The notes beneath the pieces are model-generated. The model did no database searches and was not told the origin of the DNA. It was given only the letters and a program-made list of their open reading frames with translations. This document shows, one piece after another, positions 8,149-15,971 of a stretch of 18,631 nt of DNA (within the stretch, counting starts at the first letter, position 1; every line of letters begins with the position of its first letter). A program made the position numbers and the translations under genes. The stretch is taken from the NCBI GenBank assembly GCA_041594355.1, contig JBFHMM010000050.1:1-18631 (forward strand). Reading direction: 5' to 3'. The DNA comes from JAIUZI01 sp041594355 (lineage in GTDB: Bacteria; Pseudomonadota; Alphaproteobacteria; Rhodobacterales; Rhodobacteraceae).

Positions 8149-8526
8149 ATGAAACGCATTGCATTCCTTGCCCTGATCCTGTCATTGATGTCCGCCCCGG
8201 CGATGGCCGAGGAAGAAGACAGCCGGTCCCTGATGGAAGAAGGTTTGGACCTGTTCATGGAGGGGTTGCGCAAGGAAATGGCCCCGGCCATGGACGATCT
8301 CCGCGATCTGGCGGAGCAGATGGGTCCGTCGATGCGCAGTTTCCTGCAGGAAATGGGACCGGCTTTTGCCGAGATGTTGGACCAGGTGCGCGACTGGAGC
8401 AGGTATCATCCGCCTGAGGTGCTGCCCAACGGTGACATCATCATTCGCAAGAAGCAGGCCGAGCCGGAAACGCCCGACAAGTCCGATCCACAGGACGACC
8501 CGCCTCCGGGCATGACGGATATCTAA
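8149..8526 (+). CDS. small Met-rich exported protein, conserved in roseobacters
   Basis: A 125-residue protein with a clear Sec signal peptide (MKRIAFLALILSLMSAPAMA, cleavage after residue 20). The mature part is an acidic, methionine-rich amphipathic helix (about residues 25-80) with three short variants of one motif: EMAPAM at 43, QMGPSM at 57 and EMGPAF at 68. Next comes YHPPEVLPNGDIIIRKK and a Pro/Asp/Glu-rich disordered tail. I recall similar proteins in Rhodobacteraceae, sometimes labelled AAA+ ATPase; no Walker motif exists here and that label is not supported. It is last in the + strand group and ends 3 bp from the convergent ppx gene. Function unknown. Translation further upstream in this frame only overlaps the preceding gene. 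Confidence 0.8.
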   Translation: MKRIAFLALILSLMSAPAMAEEEDSRSLMEEGLDLFMEGLRKEMAPAMDDLRDLAEQMGPSMRSFLQEMGPAFAEMLDQVRDWSRYHPPEVLPNGDIIIRKKQAEPETPDKSDPQDDPPPGMTDI

Positions 8527-8529
8527 AGG

Positions 8530-10098
8530 TTACTTACGGATCCGGACAGTGACGGAGGCATCAAGCGACGCTGCGAGCGACATGAACCGGGATTGGGCAA
8601 CCTCTCCGTAAAGAGGGGCGGCCTGGGTGGGCAGGATCAGTTCAAGCTGGCGTTTCTTGGGAAACCAGCGCATCTGGCCCATAGTCTCTTCCGGCTGCAT
8701 CCACAGCATCGCGCCAAAACGCATGGCCTTGCCCAGAACCTCGGCCTGCTTTTGCCGGGGCTCTTCGAGCAACTCGTAGAGCGGCTCAAAACGGGTGCCT
8801 TCGCGTTTGTTGCGATAGCGGTGGAGCAGGGCCAGACCGACGAATACCCGCTCGGAATGCTTCAGCCCCCCCATGTTGGCCCGCGTGGCGTTGTCGAAAC
8901 AGACCTCGGCGCGGTAGTCGGGATGTGCCCGCCAACTGACGTCATGCAAAAGGCATGCCGCCTTGATCAGTCGAACCTGCGCGGGCTGGGCGGAGCTGAA
9001 CAGAGGCATCACGAAGTTGAACAGTGTCTTACCGAAACCGGGCAGGCGCGCGTCCTTCGATTCAGCGAAATAGCAGGATTCGATCAGCGGGTCGCGATCG
9101 CGCAGCCGCTGCGGCATCTGCTCGTACAACAGACCCTCGCGAATGCCATAACTCGAGATGGCGATGTCTTTGGGTTTGAACGTGCGTACCAGCCGGGCCA
9201 GCACGTCAATGGCATAGGGCACCAGCGCCATGCGCGCGGCTGATACCCCGCATCGCGAGCGCAGCTCGTTCAGATCGCTTTGCTCGATATAGGCCCGGGT
9301 TTCGCGCACGGACTTCGCGGTCATCCGATATTCGTGCAGAACCTTCATCGGGTAGCCGCGCCGGGCCATGTCGATCCTTGCGATGGCCCGCCAACTGCCG
9401 CCGACCAGAAACAAACGGTCGCGCTGGGGGCCCATCGCGCCGCTCAACTGTTCCATAACCGTCTTGATGTGCGCCTTGCGACCGCGTCGCCCGCCCTTGA
9501 TATCCCGCAGTTTCAGCGGCCCCAGGGGCGAGGTTACTCGCCGTCCGACTTTTCCGTCATGGATTTCGGCCAGTTCCATCGAGGACCCACCGATATCACA
9601 GACAAGACCATAAGACCCTGGCCAGCCCAGCAGAACCCCCTGTGCGGACAACCGCGCTTCTTCCTCGCCGTCGATGACCCAGATCTTGAGACCTGTCTCA
9701 CGCAGAACCTCTTCACAGAAATCCGGGCCGTCGCTGGCATCGCGAACCGCGGCCGTGGCCACCGCGGTCAAGGGCGGCAGGTTCATCCCATGCGCCAAGT
9801 GCTGGAACCGTCGTATTGCATTCAGGGCCCGCACCCGGCCTTCGGGGTTCAATTTGCCGGTGTCCGACAGGCCAGCCCCGAGGGCGCACATGATCTTTTC
9901 GTTGTAAAAATAGGCCGGCGAACGGGCGGCGCCATCAAATACGACCAGGCGGACAGAGTTCGACCCGACATCGACCACTCCGACACGGGCCAAGGCGCGC
10001 GAACTCGGGTCGTCAAAAAGCGGGCGGCCAAATGGCCCCCAGTCAGGATTTGCGTCGGACGCAGTGTCTGGGGCGGCGGGATCCGGTTGCAGGTTCAT
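8530..10098 (-). CDS. ppx: Ppx/GppA family exopolyphosphatase
   Basis: A 522-residue member of the ASKHA-fold Ppx/GppA family, which releases phosphate from inorganic polyphosphate and/or hydrolyses pppGpp. Phosphate-binding motifs are VVDVGSNSVRL (Asp43 region) and VCDIGGSSMELAEI; TAVATAAVRDASDG and ISSYGIREGLLYEQM are further family landmarks. The C-terminal part carries LLHDVSWRAHPDYR, the HD-like segment. I chose ATG 10098, which follows GGGGAAT; the frame is open to 10215, but that extension has no such site and reaches into hda. The protein starts with a roughly 35-residue Pro/Asp-rich leader before the fold. It follows hda on the same strand after 79 bp. Confidence 0.93.
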   Translation of the reverse strand: MNLQPDPAAPDTASDANPDWGPFGRPLFDDPSSRALARVGVVDVGSNSVRLVVFDGAARSPAYFYNEKIMCALGAGLSDTGKLNPEGRVRALNAIRRFQHLAHGMNLPPLTAVATAAVRDASDGPDFCEEVLRETGLKIWVIDGEEEARLSAQGVLLGWPGSYGLVCDIGGSSMELAEIHDGKVGRRVTSPLGPLKLRDIKGGRRGRKAHIKTVMEQLSGAMGPQRDRLFLVGGSWRAIARIDMARRGYPMKVLHEYRMTAKSVRETRAYIEQSDLNELRSRCGVSAARMALVPYAIDVLARLVRTFKPKDIAISSYGIREGLLYEQMPQRLRDRDPLIESCYFAESKDARLPGFGKTLFNFVMPLFSSAQPAQVRLIKAACLLHDVSWRAHPDYRAEVCFDNATRANMGGLKHSERVFVGLALLHRYRNKREGTRFEPLYELLEEPRQKQAEVLGKAMRFGAMLWMQPEETMGQMRWFPKKRQLELILPTQAAPLYGEVAQSRFMSLAASLDASVTVRIRK

Positions 10099-10123
10099 GT
10101 ATTCCCCGTCGTCTTGTGTGTGC

Positions 10124-10152
10124 AGGATGCGGTAAGGTGCCGTCTCGGTCAA
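10124..10152 (-). promoter_or_regulatory. candidate sigma-70 promoter for ppx
   Basis: Read on the minus strand, TTGACC (10147-10152) and CATCCT (10124-10129) are separated by 17 bases, giving a good -35 and a poor -10 element. A start about 20 bases before the ppx ATG would follow. It sits in the hda-ppx gap, so ppx may have its own promoter as well as read-through. Confidence 0.3.
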
Positions 10153-10177
10153 TTGCTCTGGTCCGGTCGCGGGTTTG

Positions 10178-10879
10178 TCATGGTTCGTCCCGCGCGCCGG
10201 AACCCTCGGGGGCACCGTCCGCCAGCAGGCGGCTGGCCAGCTGGCGGGTTAGCGGGCGGGCTTCGGTCAGTGCCATCTGGTCGAGCGCCTCGACGATCCG
10301 GGCGGCGGTGGCAAAAGAGCGGTCCATACGCTGGACCAGATACGGGATGACATCGGGTTTCGGGGTCACCTGCCTGTCGGCAAACAGTTTTGCCAGCACC
10401 GCGGCCAATAGTGCGTCGTCCGGCGGGGGCAGGCTGACGTGGTAGGCCGCCTGTGCGCGGCTTTGCAGGTCGGGCAGGCTGAGCCCCCATTGCGACGGTG
10501 CGCCCCGTCCGGTCATCATCAGCGAGTGGCCCTGGGCCAGAACCAGATTGTGCAGGTGAAACAGGGCGGCCTGAGTTGCCGGATCATCTACAATGTCCGG
10601 CACGTCTTCGACGGCGATCGGGCCAGATGCAAGTTCGGGCACGTCGGCTTCGGTCAGGTCATGTGCCTTGATGATACGCGCACCGCTTTGTGCTGCCCAG
10701 ACATGCACCAGGTGGGTTTTGCCGGCCCCTGCCGGACCGGTCAGAACCAGTCGTCTGTCGGGCCATAGCGCGGGATCGTCGACCGCTGCGGCGGCCATGG
10801 CGTTTTCAGGCGATACGAAAAAGTCGTCGCGTCCGAGGGCCGCGCGCGTCGGCAGGTCGAAACTCAGTTGTCTGGGCAT
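10178..10879 (-). CDS. hda: Hda-like DnaA regulatory inactivator (DnaA-domain ATPase)
   Basis: A 233-residue AAA+ protein homologous to DnaA domain III without the DNA-binding domain. The N-terminal QLSFDL (residues 4-9) is a beta-clamp-binding motif, as in Hda/HdaA. The Walker A motif GPAGAGKT is at 48-55. A Walker B-like strand (IAVEDVPD) and a sensor segment (MMTGRGAPSQWGLSLPDLQSR) follow. With the clamp, Hda stimulates hydrolysis of DnaA-bound ATP after initiation and so limits chromosome re-replication. The start is ATG 10879, which places the clamp motif at the extreme N-terminus as expected; the frame is open further upstream but lies inside the AI-2E gene. It begins 4 bp after the AI-2E stop, so the two are probably co-transcribed. 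Confidence 0.93.
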   Translation of the reverse strand: MPRQLSFDLPTRAALGRDDFFVSPENAMAAAAVDDPALWPDRRLVLTGPAGAGKTHLVHVWAAQSGARIIKAHDLTEADVPELASGPIAVEDVPDIVDDPATQAALFHLHNLVLAQGHSLMMTGRGAPSQWGLSLPDLQSRAQAAYHVSLPPPDDALLAAVLAKLFADRQVTPKPDVIPYLVQRMDRSFATAARIVEALDQMALTEARPLTRQLASRLLADGAPEGSGARDEP

Positions 10880-10883
10880 GGTT

Positions 10884-11948
10884 TCAGGTGTCCGAGTAGT
10901 CCGTCCCCTGGTAGAGGCGGCTGTGCAGGTACTTGTCGACGGCAAATCTCGCAACCACGCCAAGTGACGCGGCAACGGGTACGGCGACGAGCATGCCGAC
11001 AAAGCCGAAAAGCGAACCAAACACCGACAATGCCAGCAGCAGCCATACCGGGTGCAGTCCCACCGAACTGCCGACCAGTTTGGGGGTGAGGAAGTTACCC
11101 TCGACCACCTGACCGATACCGAATACGAGCGCGACCAGCCCGATAAACGCCCAGTCGCCCCAGAACTGAAACAACGCGAGCCCGATCGCCAGGACTCCGC
11201 CGATCAGCGCGCCAAGGTAAGGAATGAACGTGACGAGGCCGGCAATCGCACCGACCACGAGCCCGAACTGCAATCCGACCGCCATCAGCGCGATGGCGTA
11301 ATAGGTGCCAAGGATCAGGCAGACGGTGCCCATGCCCCGGATGAACGAGGCCAGCGTATTGTCGATTTCGCCCGCCAGCTGGCGGATGACCGGGGCATGA
11401 TCGCGCGGGAGCAGGTCGCTGATCTTGGCGATCATCCGGTCCCAATCGAGCAGAAGGTAGACGGAAACCACCGGCACGATAACCAGCAGCAACACAACGT
11501 TCAGTGCGGATACGGCCGATCCCAGCACGGTTTGCAGAACCTCGACGCCCCGGCTCTTGAGCATGTCCCCGAAGGACTCCAACGCCTGGTGCGCACTCGA
11601 GTTTTGGTCCAGCAGCGACGGGAAATGCTGATTGATGAAGCCGCGAAGATCGCTGAACAGCTGGGGCATGATGTTGATCAGGTCGGCAAACTGGGTGATA
11701 AGGGTCGGAATTACCAACAGCGACATGATGACGAACACGAGAACTGACATCACGGTGATCAGCACCGTGGCCGCAACCCGCGACAGTCCCGCCCGTTCCA
11801 GCCGGTCTGCGACCGGGTCGATGAAATAGGCAATTGCACCGCCGAGGACAAAAGGTAGCAGGACATCGCCAAGCAGCCACAGCACCACGACTAAGGTCGC
11901 CAGCGCAAAGCCCCAGTATTTCAGCTGAGTATTCACCGGAAGTGCCAT
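10884..11948 (-). CDS. AI-2E family transporter (PerM/YdiK-like membrane protein)
   Basis: A 354-residue inner-membrane protein with about eight hydrophobic helices in the AI-2E pattern: an N-terminal pair ending in GGAIAYFIDPVADRLER, a long cytoplasmic/amphipathic segment (residues about 75-150), and a C-terminal bundle with FIPYLGALIGGVLAIGLAL and EGNFLTPKLVGSSVGLHPVW, both family signatures. Members export or permit flux of diverse small solutes; autoinducer-2 is only one case and should not be assumed here. ATG 11948 (MALPVNTQLKYWG) is preferred, matching how I recall relatives beginning; ATG 11990 would add 14 polar residues. It is first gene of the minus-strand AI-2E/hda/ppx set and diverges from proS. 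Confidence 0.9.
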   Translation of the reverse strand: MALPVNTQLKYWGFALATLVVVLWLLGDVLLPFVLGGAIAYFIDPVADRLERAGLSRVAATVLITVMSVLVFVIMSLLVIPTLITQFADLINIMPQLFSDLRGFINQHFPSLLDQNSSAHQALESFGDMLKSRGVEVLQTVLGSAVSALNVVLLLVIVPVVSVYLLLDWDRMIAKISDLLPRDHAPVIRQLAGEIDNTLASFIRGMGTVCLILGTYYAIALMAVGLQFGLVVGAIAGLVTFIPYLGALIGGVLAIGLALFQFWGDWAFIGLVALVFGIGQVVEGNFLTPKLVGSSVGLHPVWLLLALSVFGSLFGFVGMLVAVPVAASLGVVARFAVDKYLHSRLYQGTDYSDT

Positions 11949-12157
11949 AGCTCTGCGCCTGCCTGTTGCTCCTGATCCTTCATCGCTCATGGTCGTCGGG
12001 CTTGCAAGAGCAGCCGTCTGGGAAAGCGTCGGGTCGTTTCCCTCTGCACTCTAAGTTGCGCAAAGGATGATTGCCTGCCCTGCGGCTTTGGCATAGATCG
12101 GGGTCCGACCCTATGCCAGTCTCAACAAATGACGCTTGACCGCCAGAAGGAAGCCCC

Positions 12158-13555
12158 ATGCGCCTGAGCCGCTATTTCCTGCCCGTACTCAAAGAAACGC
12201 CGTCCGAGGCGCAGATTGTAAGCCACCGGCTGATGCTGCGTGCTGGCATGATCAAACAGGCCAGCGCCGGCATTTATTCCTGGTTGCCCCTGGGCCTGAA
12301 GGTTTTGCAAAACATCGAACGCATCGTGCACGAGGAACAAGCCCGGGCGGGTCACATCGCGATGCTGATGCCGACGCTGCAATCGGCTGATCTGTGGCGG
12401 GAGTCGGGCCGGTATGACGATTACGGTCAGGAAATGTTGCGGATGAAGGACCGGCACGACCGCGACATGCTGTTTACGCCGACCGCCGAGGAACTGATCA
12501 CCGACATCTTTCGGTCTCATGTCAGCAGCTACAAGGACTTGCCGCTGACCATGTACCAGATCCAATGGAAATTCCGCGACGAGATCCGCCCGCGTTTCGG
12601 TGTGATGCGGGGTCGCGAGTTCTACATGAAGGATGGGTATAACTTCGACCTGACGAAGGAAGATGCGCTGCACGCCTATAACCGGCATCTGGTCAGCTAT
12701 CTGCGGACCTATGAACGCATGGGCCTGCAGGCGATCCCGATGCGCGCAGATTCCGGTCCGATCGGTGGCGACGATACGCACGAATTCCTCGTGCTGGCGG
12801 ACACTGGTGAATCCGAAGTCTTTTACGACCGCGAGATTACCGACCTGAAGTTCGGGGACCGCGAGATCGATTATGACAATGTCGAACAGTGTCAAGCCGT
12901 GCTGGAAGAGTTCACATCGCGGTATGCCCGGACGGACGAAACCCATGACGAGGCTCTGTTCAATCAGGTCCCCGAAGACCGCCGCCGCGTGGCGCGTGGG
13001 ATCGAGGTCGGGCAGATTTTCTATTTCGGGACCAAATACTCCGAACCGTTGGGTGCCACGGTTCAGGGGCCTGACGACAAGTCTGTGCCAGTTCATATGG
13101 GTAGCCACGGCATCGGTGTCAGCCGCCTCGTCGGCGCTCTGATCGAAGCAAACCACGATGAAAACGGCATTATCTGGCCCGAGGGGGTTACACCGTTCCA
13201 TTGTGGCATCGTCAATCTGAAACAGGGCGACGAAGCCGCTGATGTCGCCTGCGATCAGCTTTACAAGGCGCTTGCGGCGGCCAGATTGGAACCGTTGTAT
13301 GATGATCGCAAGGAACGGGCTGGCGGCAAGTTTGCCACCATGGATCTGATCGGTTTGCCGTGGCGGATTACGGTTGGGCCGCGGGGTCTGAAGAACGGCG
13401 TCGTTGAACTGACCTCGCGCAGAACCGGAGAAAGCGAAGAGCTGACACCCGAAGAGGCCGTCCGCAAGGTGGTGGAGATCTATTCACCGCACCACGCACA
13501 CGTGGCCAAACACTGGGAACCTATGGCCAAAAGGTCGTTTCACACCTGGGTCTGA
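12158..13555 (+). CDS. proS: prolyl-tRNA synthetase, short alphaproteobacterial type
   Basis: Class II aminoacyl-tRNA synthetase that charges tRNA-Pro. At 465 residues it is far shorter than E. coli ProS (about 570) because the roughly 180-residue INS editing domain is absent, as is usual in alphaproteobacteria. Class II motif 2 is at RPRFGVMRGREFYMKD (Arg144) and motif 3 at GSHGIGVSR (315-323). The C-terminal anticodon-binding domain includes PFHCGIVNLKQ and LYDDRKERAGGKFATMDLIG. The last 20 or so residues (HVAKHWEPMAKRSFHTWV) look like a lineage-specific tail. ATG 12158 follows AGAAGGA at good spacing. It is divergent from the AI-2E gene across about 160-210 bp; no convincing promoter or leader structure was seen there. 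Confidence 0.97.
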   Translation: MRLSRYFLPVLKETPSEAQIVSHRLMLRAGMIKQASAGIYSWLPLGLKVLQNIERIVHEEQARAGHIAMLMPTLQSADLWRESGRYDDYGQEMLRMKDRHDRDMLFTPTAEELITDIFRSHVSSYKDLPLTMYQIQWKFRDEIRPRFGVMRGREFYMKDGYNFDLTKEDALHAYNRHLVSYLRTYERMGLQAIPMRADSGPIGGDDTHEFLVLADTGESEVFYDREITDLKFGDREIDYDNVEQCQAVLEEFTSRYARTDETHDEALFNQVPEDRRRVARGIEVGQIFYFGTKYSEPLGATVQGPDDKSVPVHMGSHGIGVSRLVGALIEANHDENGIIWPEGVTPFHCGIVNLKQGDEAADVACDQLYKALAAARLEPLYDDRKERAGGKFATMDLIGLPWRITVGPRGLKNGVVELTSRRTGESEELTPEEAVRKVVEIYSPHHAHVAKHWEPMAKRSFHTWV

Positions 13556-13678
13556 CATTCGTTGACTTGAGGCGGGGCGCAAGCGGCAAAGCAGTAGCGT
13601 CGGTCGGGCTGCCGATGTGATTGTCGCGAGAACCGCCATGCGAATTGCGCGGGCGCATGACCTCTGGAGGAAAGTGTG

Positions 13679-13933
13679 ATGCTCGGACCTGACATGCCCG
13701 GACTGGCACGTGCCGCGATATGTGCGATTGGTGCACCGACTGTTGCGACCGCCCGGACCGCGCCTGCGTTGATCGCTGGCGCCCCTGCGACGCAGCCGGG
13801 AGATTTTTTCTGCTATGCGGGGTTGGCCTACTCCGGGAGCGCGATGCCGACCATTGATGTGCCGTTTCGCCGCGACATTCCGGCAGCAACCCGGAAAGAG
13901 CTCTTGGCCTGCGTCCGGTCCGAGAACGGGTAG
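13679..13933 (+). CDS. small unrecognised protein
   Basis: An 84-residue ORF that I do not recognise. Its strongest support is the initiation region: GGAGGAAAG (13666-13674) lies 5-8 bases before tandem in-frame GTG (13676) and ATG (13679) codons. The N-terminal half is Ala/Pro-rich and mildly hydrophobic without a clear signal peptide; the C-terminal half (YAGLAYSGSAMPTIDVPF, then a basic-acidic end) contains two Cys. A 13-codon ORF (13638-13679, MRIARAHDLWRKV) ends in a TGA that overlaps this ATG as TGATG, an arrangement seen in translational coupling. It lies 123 bp after proS and is convergent with the next gene. It may be a real small gene or a decayed one. Confidence 0.4.
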   Translation: MLGPDMPGLARAAICAIGAPTVATARTAPALIAGAPATQPGDFFCYAGLAYSGSAMPTIDVPFRRDIPAATRKELLACVRSENG

Positions 13934-14008
13934 TCATTGGTCTGGGTTGGTGCCAACCTGGAGCGACCGGGAACGGTTTTGCGGGTGGGCAAGTCGTTCG
14001 ATAAGAGT

Positions 14009-14383
14009 TCAGTCCGGTGTGCGGGGCAGGCCCGAGGTATGCAACTCTCCCCGTCCGGTATCACGGTCTGTTCGTCGGGCAACCGGTCTTCCCAGCCGCA
14101 CGACCAGTTCGCGCAGGCTGATGCCCAAAGATTGGAGTGAACACACAGGCGCCCCTGTGTGCTGATCCGTCAGGCATAAGGTTCCATGGCGAAATGCCAG
14201 AACATAGCCGTTGGCCTGCAGAGCCTCGCATAACGCGGGCCAACTGCTGGCGCGGTTCAGGATCGGCAACAGCCAACCACGCATCAACGACGCGGATTCA
14301 CAATCTAGTACCGTGTGAAATGGTTCGGCAGGGCGAATGCCGGAGACGGCGGTTGACTTGGCGACGTCATGTTCCGCTCTCAT
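14009..14383 (-). CDS. small uncharacterised protein, roseobacter type
   Basis: A 124-residue soluble protein with no signal peptide or membrane helix. The central block (residues about 33-110) runs MRGWLLPILNRASSW, then GYVLAFRHGTLCLTD, TGAPVCSLQSLGISL and RELVVRLGRP. It resembles small uncharacterised Rhodobacteraceae proteins that I recall only by pattern. The start is ATG 14383: GGAGGAG lies directly upstream at good spacing, whereas the frame open to 14485 has no such site. A plausible promoter lies about 40-65 bp upstream. It stands alone on its strand between proS and lolC. Function unknown. Confidence 0.65.
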   Translation of the reverse strand: MRAEHDVAKSTAVSGIRPAEPFHTVLDCESASLMRGWLLPILNRASSWPALCEALQANGYVLAFRHGTLCLTDQHTGAPVCSLQSLGISLRELVVRLGRPVARRTDRDTGRGELHTSGLPRTPD

Positions 14384-14684
14384 GATCTCCTCCGTGATCG
14401 GTTCAAAGTGTGACAAGCCGCTATACGCGCCGGGTTTTTGCGATGTCGAAAGCTTCTCAAACGATGGACACAATCCAAAGTGCAATCGCCCCGAACGCGA
14501 AATTGATGGTTAATTTGTGCCGGATCAAAATGACAGTGGCGGCGCGTTTCGGCGATTGTTGACCAGATGAAACACCCGCTGAGGGGCACCTATGACCGCC
14601 GGGTGCGCGCGCGCCCAACAGCATTCTGCGCTTGACCACTTGCCTGCAAACCCTCAGGTTTCGGCCAAAAGAGCAGGAGCCGGA
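14384..14684. other. divergent intergenic region between the small minus-strand gene and lolC
   Basis: About 300 bp without a supported gene. It holds the ribosome-binding site and candidate promoter of the minus-strand gene. For lolC a weak plus-strand candidate is TTGATG (14503-14508) and CAAAAT (14526-14531) with a 17-base spacer. The lolC frame is open back to 14592, but that stretch (Cys/Gln/His-rich, no membrane character) looks untranslated. AGGAG at 14675-14679 marks the lolC start. Confidence 0.5.
14420..14449 (-). promoter_or_regulatory. candidate promoter of the small minus-strand gene
   Basis: On the minus strand, TCGACA (14444-14449) and TATAGC (14420-14425) are separated by 18 bases, matching five of six and four of six sigma-70 consensus positions. 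It would give a leader of roughly 30 bases ending in GGAGGAG before ATG 14383. Confidence 0.4.
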
Positions 14685-15971
14685 ATGGCCAAATCTCCCG
14701 CCCCCTTTGCGCAGTTTGAATGGATGATCGCCTGGCGCTACCTGCGCGCCCGCCGAGCCGAAGGCGGGGTCAGCGTCATGACCTGGATCAGCCTGGTCGG
14801 AATCGCGCTTGCGGTCTTTGCCTTGGTCTCGACATTGGCGATCCGCGAGGGGTTGCGCGCCGATTTCATCAAACAAATGCTGGGGGCGAACGCGCATGTC
14901 GAGGTGCACATGCGTCCGCAACTCACCGACGGGCGGCCGGGAGATCATCTGATCCGCGACTATGCAGATGTCGCCGGTCGACTCGAGGCGTTGGAGGGCG
15001 TCGTTGACGCCGCGCCCCTTGTCAGGGCGCAGGTCATGGGCAGCTTTCGTGGCCGCAACGCGCCGGTGGATGTCTACGGGATCACGCTTGACGACCTGAT
15101 GGACTATCCTCTGGTCGCGGCCCCAGAAACAGCTACGGGCGATTTGACGCGGCTGAACGATGGGGTCGCTCTGGGCAGCGCGCTGGCGCGGCAACTGTCT
15201 GTCGGTGTCGGTGACCGCGTCAAGTTCATCTCGCCGGACGGCGTCAAGACCGCTCTGGGCACCTCGCCCCGGATATCGGCCTATGAGGTGGTCTATGTGT
15301 TTTCCTTCGATCAGGGGCTGATCGACCGGACGCGTGCCTATCTGCCGCTGACCGAGGCACAGTCGTTTTTCAACAAAGAAGGCGGTGTCGACCAGATCGA
15401 CGTGCTGGTGCGTGAACCGGAAAAAGTTCAAACGCTTGTCGCTTCGATCGAGGCTGCCGCCGGGCCGCGCGCCTATGCCTGGACATGGCAGGACCAGTTT
15501 GGCGACATGCTGCGCGCACTGAAGCTGCAGGACAACGCAATCTTTGTCGTGCTGGCCATTCTGGTCCTGATTGCCGCGCTGAATATCGTGTCCGGGCTGA
15601 TCATGCTGGTCAAGAACAAAGGGCGCGACATCGGCATCCTGCGAACCGTCGGTCTGAGCGAAGGCTCGGTGTTGCGCGTATTCTTCCTGTGCGGCGCGCT
15701 GGTCGGGACCTGCGGCACCGTTCTGGGTGTCATTCTGGGTATCGTGTTCTCGCTGAACATTGAGTCCGTCTACACATTGGTGAATTCGTTGTCTGGCGAC
15801 GGGGTGCAGCGGCTGGAGGCGAACGGTTTCATCTTTCCCTCGGCGAAACTCACGGTAGGGGATGTCGCGGCATCAGCGGGGCTAAGCATCGCGCTGAGTT
15901 GGCTGATCACCTTCTTTCCGGCCCGACGGGCGGCGCGGATGAACCCGGTAGAGGCTCTGCGCTATGAGTGA
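14685..15971 (+). CDS. lolC: LolC/LolE-family lipoprotein-releasing ABC permease
   Basis: A 428-residue inner-membrane subunit of the LolCDE system, which extracts outer-membrane lipoproteins from the inner membrane and passes them to LolA. The layout is classical: a short cytoplasmic start (FEWMIAWRYLRARRAEGGVSVMT), one transmembrane helix (ISLVGIALAVFALVSTLAI), a periplasmic domain of about 220 residues, then three helices in an FtsX-type domain (AILVLIAALNIVSGLIMLVK, the mid segment with GILRTVGLS, and the last helix ending ITFFPARRAARMNPVEALRYE). As in most alphaproteobacteria, one permease gene is next to lolD, so it probably works as a homodimer (LolF-like role). ATG 14685 follows AGGAG at 6 bases. 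Its last 8 bases overlap lolD. Confidence 0.93.
   Translation: MAKSPAPFAQFEWMIAWRYLRARRAEGGVSVMTWISLVGIALAVFALVSTLAIREGLRADFIKQMLGANAHVEVHMRPQLTDGRPGDHLIRDYADVAGRLEALEGVVDAAPLVRAQVMGSFRGRNAPVDVYGITLDDLMDYPLVAAPETATGDLTRLNDGVALGSALARQLSVGVGDRVKFISPDGVKTALGTSPRISAYEVVYVFSFDQGLIDRTRAYLPLTEAQSFFNKEGGVDQIDVLVREPEKVQTLVASIEAAAGPRAYAWTWQDQFGDMLRALKLQDNAIFVVLAILVLIAALNIVSGLIMLVKNKGRDIGILRTVGLSEGSVLRVFFLCGALVGTCGTVLGVILGIVFSLNIESVYTLVNSLSGDGVQRLEANGFIFPSAKLTVGDVAASAGLSIALSWLITFFPARRAARMNPVEALRYE

Noticed and set aside
9280..10350. 356-codon plus-strand open frame opposite ppx and the end of hda
   Set aside because: Shadow of two well-supported minus-strand genes, with no ribosome-binding site or recognisable motif.
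12071..12099. TTGCCT and TAGATC with 17-base spacing upstream of proS
   Set aside because: Matches only four and three of six consensus positions, too weak to annotate as a promoter in GC-rich DNA.
12122..13201. 359-codon minus-strand open frame opposite proS
   Set aside because: Antisense shadow of a highly conserved synthetase; no independent support.
13945..13958. Inverted repeat GGTTGGTGCCAACC between the convergent small genes
   Set aside because: A two-base loop is too tight for a terminator hairpin and no T run follows. It could be an operator, but nothing supports that.
14515..14528. Second FNR-like site, TTGTGCCGGATCAA, upstream of lolC
   Set aside because: Only one half-site is good (ATCAA) and two key bases of the other half differ. 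lolCD is an essential housekeeping pair with no reason for oxygen control, and the site overlaps a weak promoter by chance.
14457..15431. 324-codon minus-strand open frame opposite lolC
   Set aside because: Asp/Arg/Gln-rich shadow of a membrane protein gene; the AGGAG-preceded plus-strand frame is the gene.
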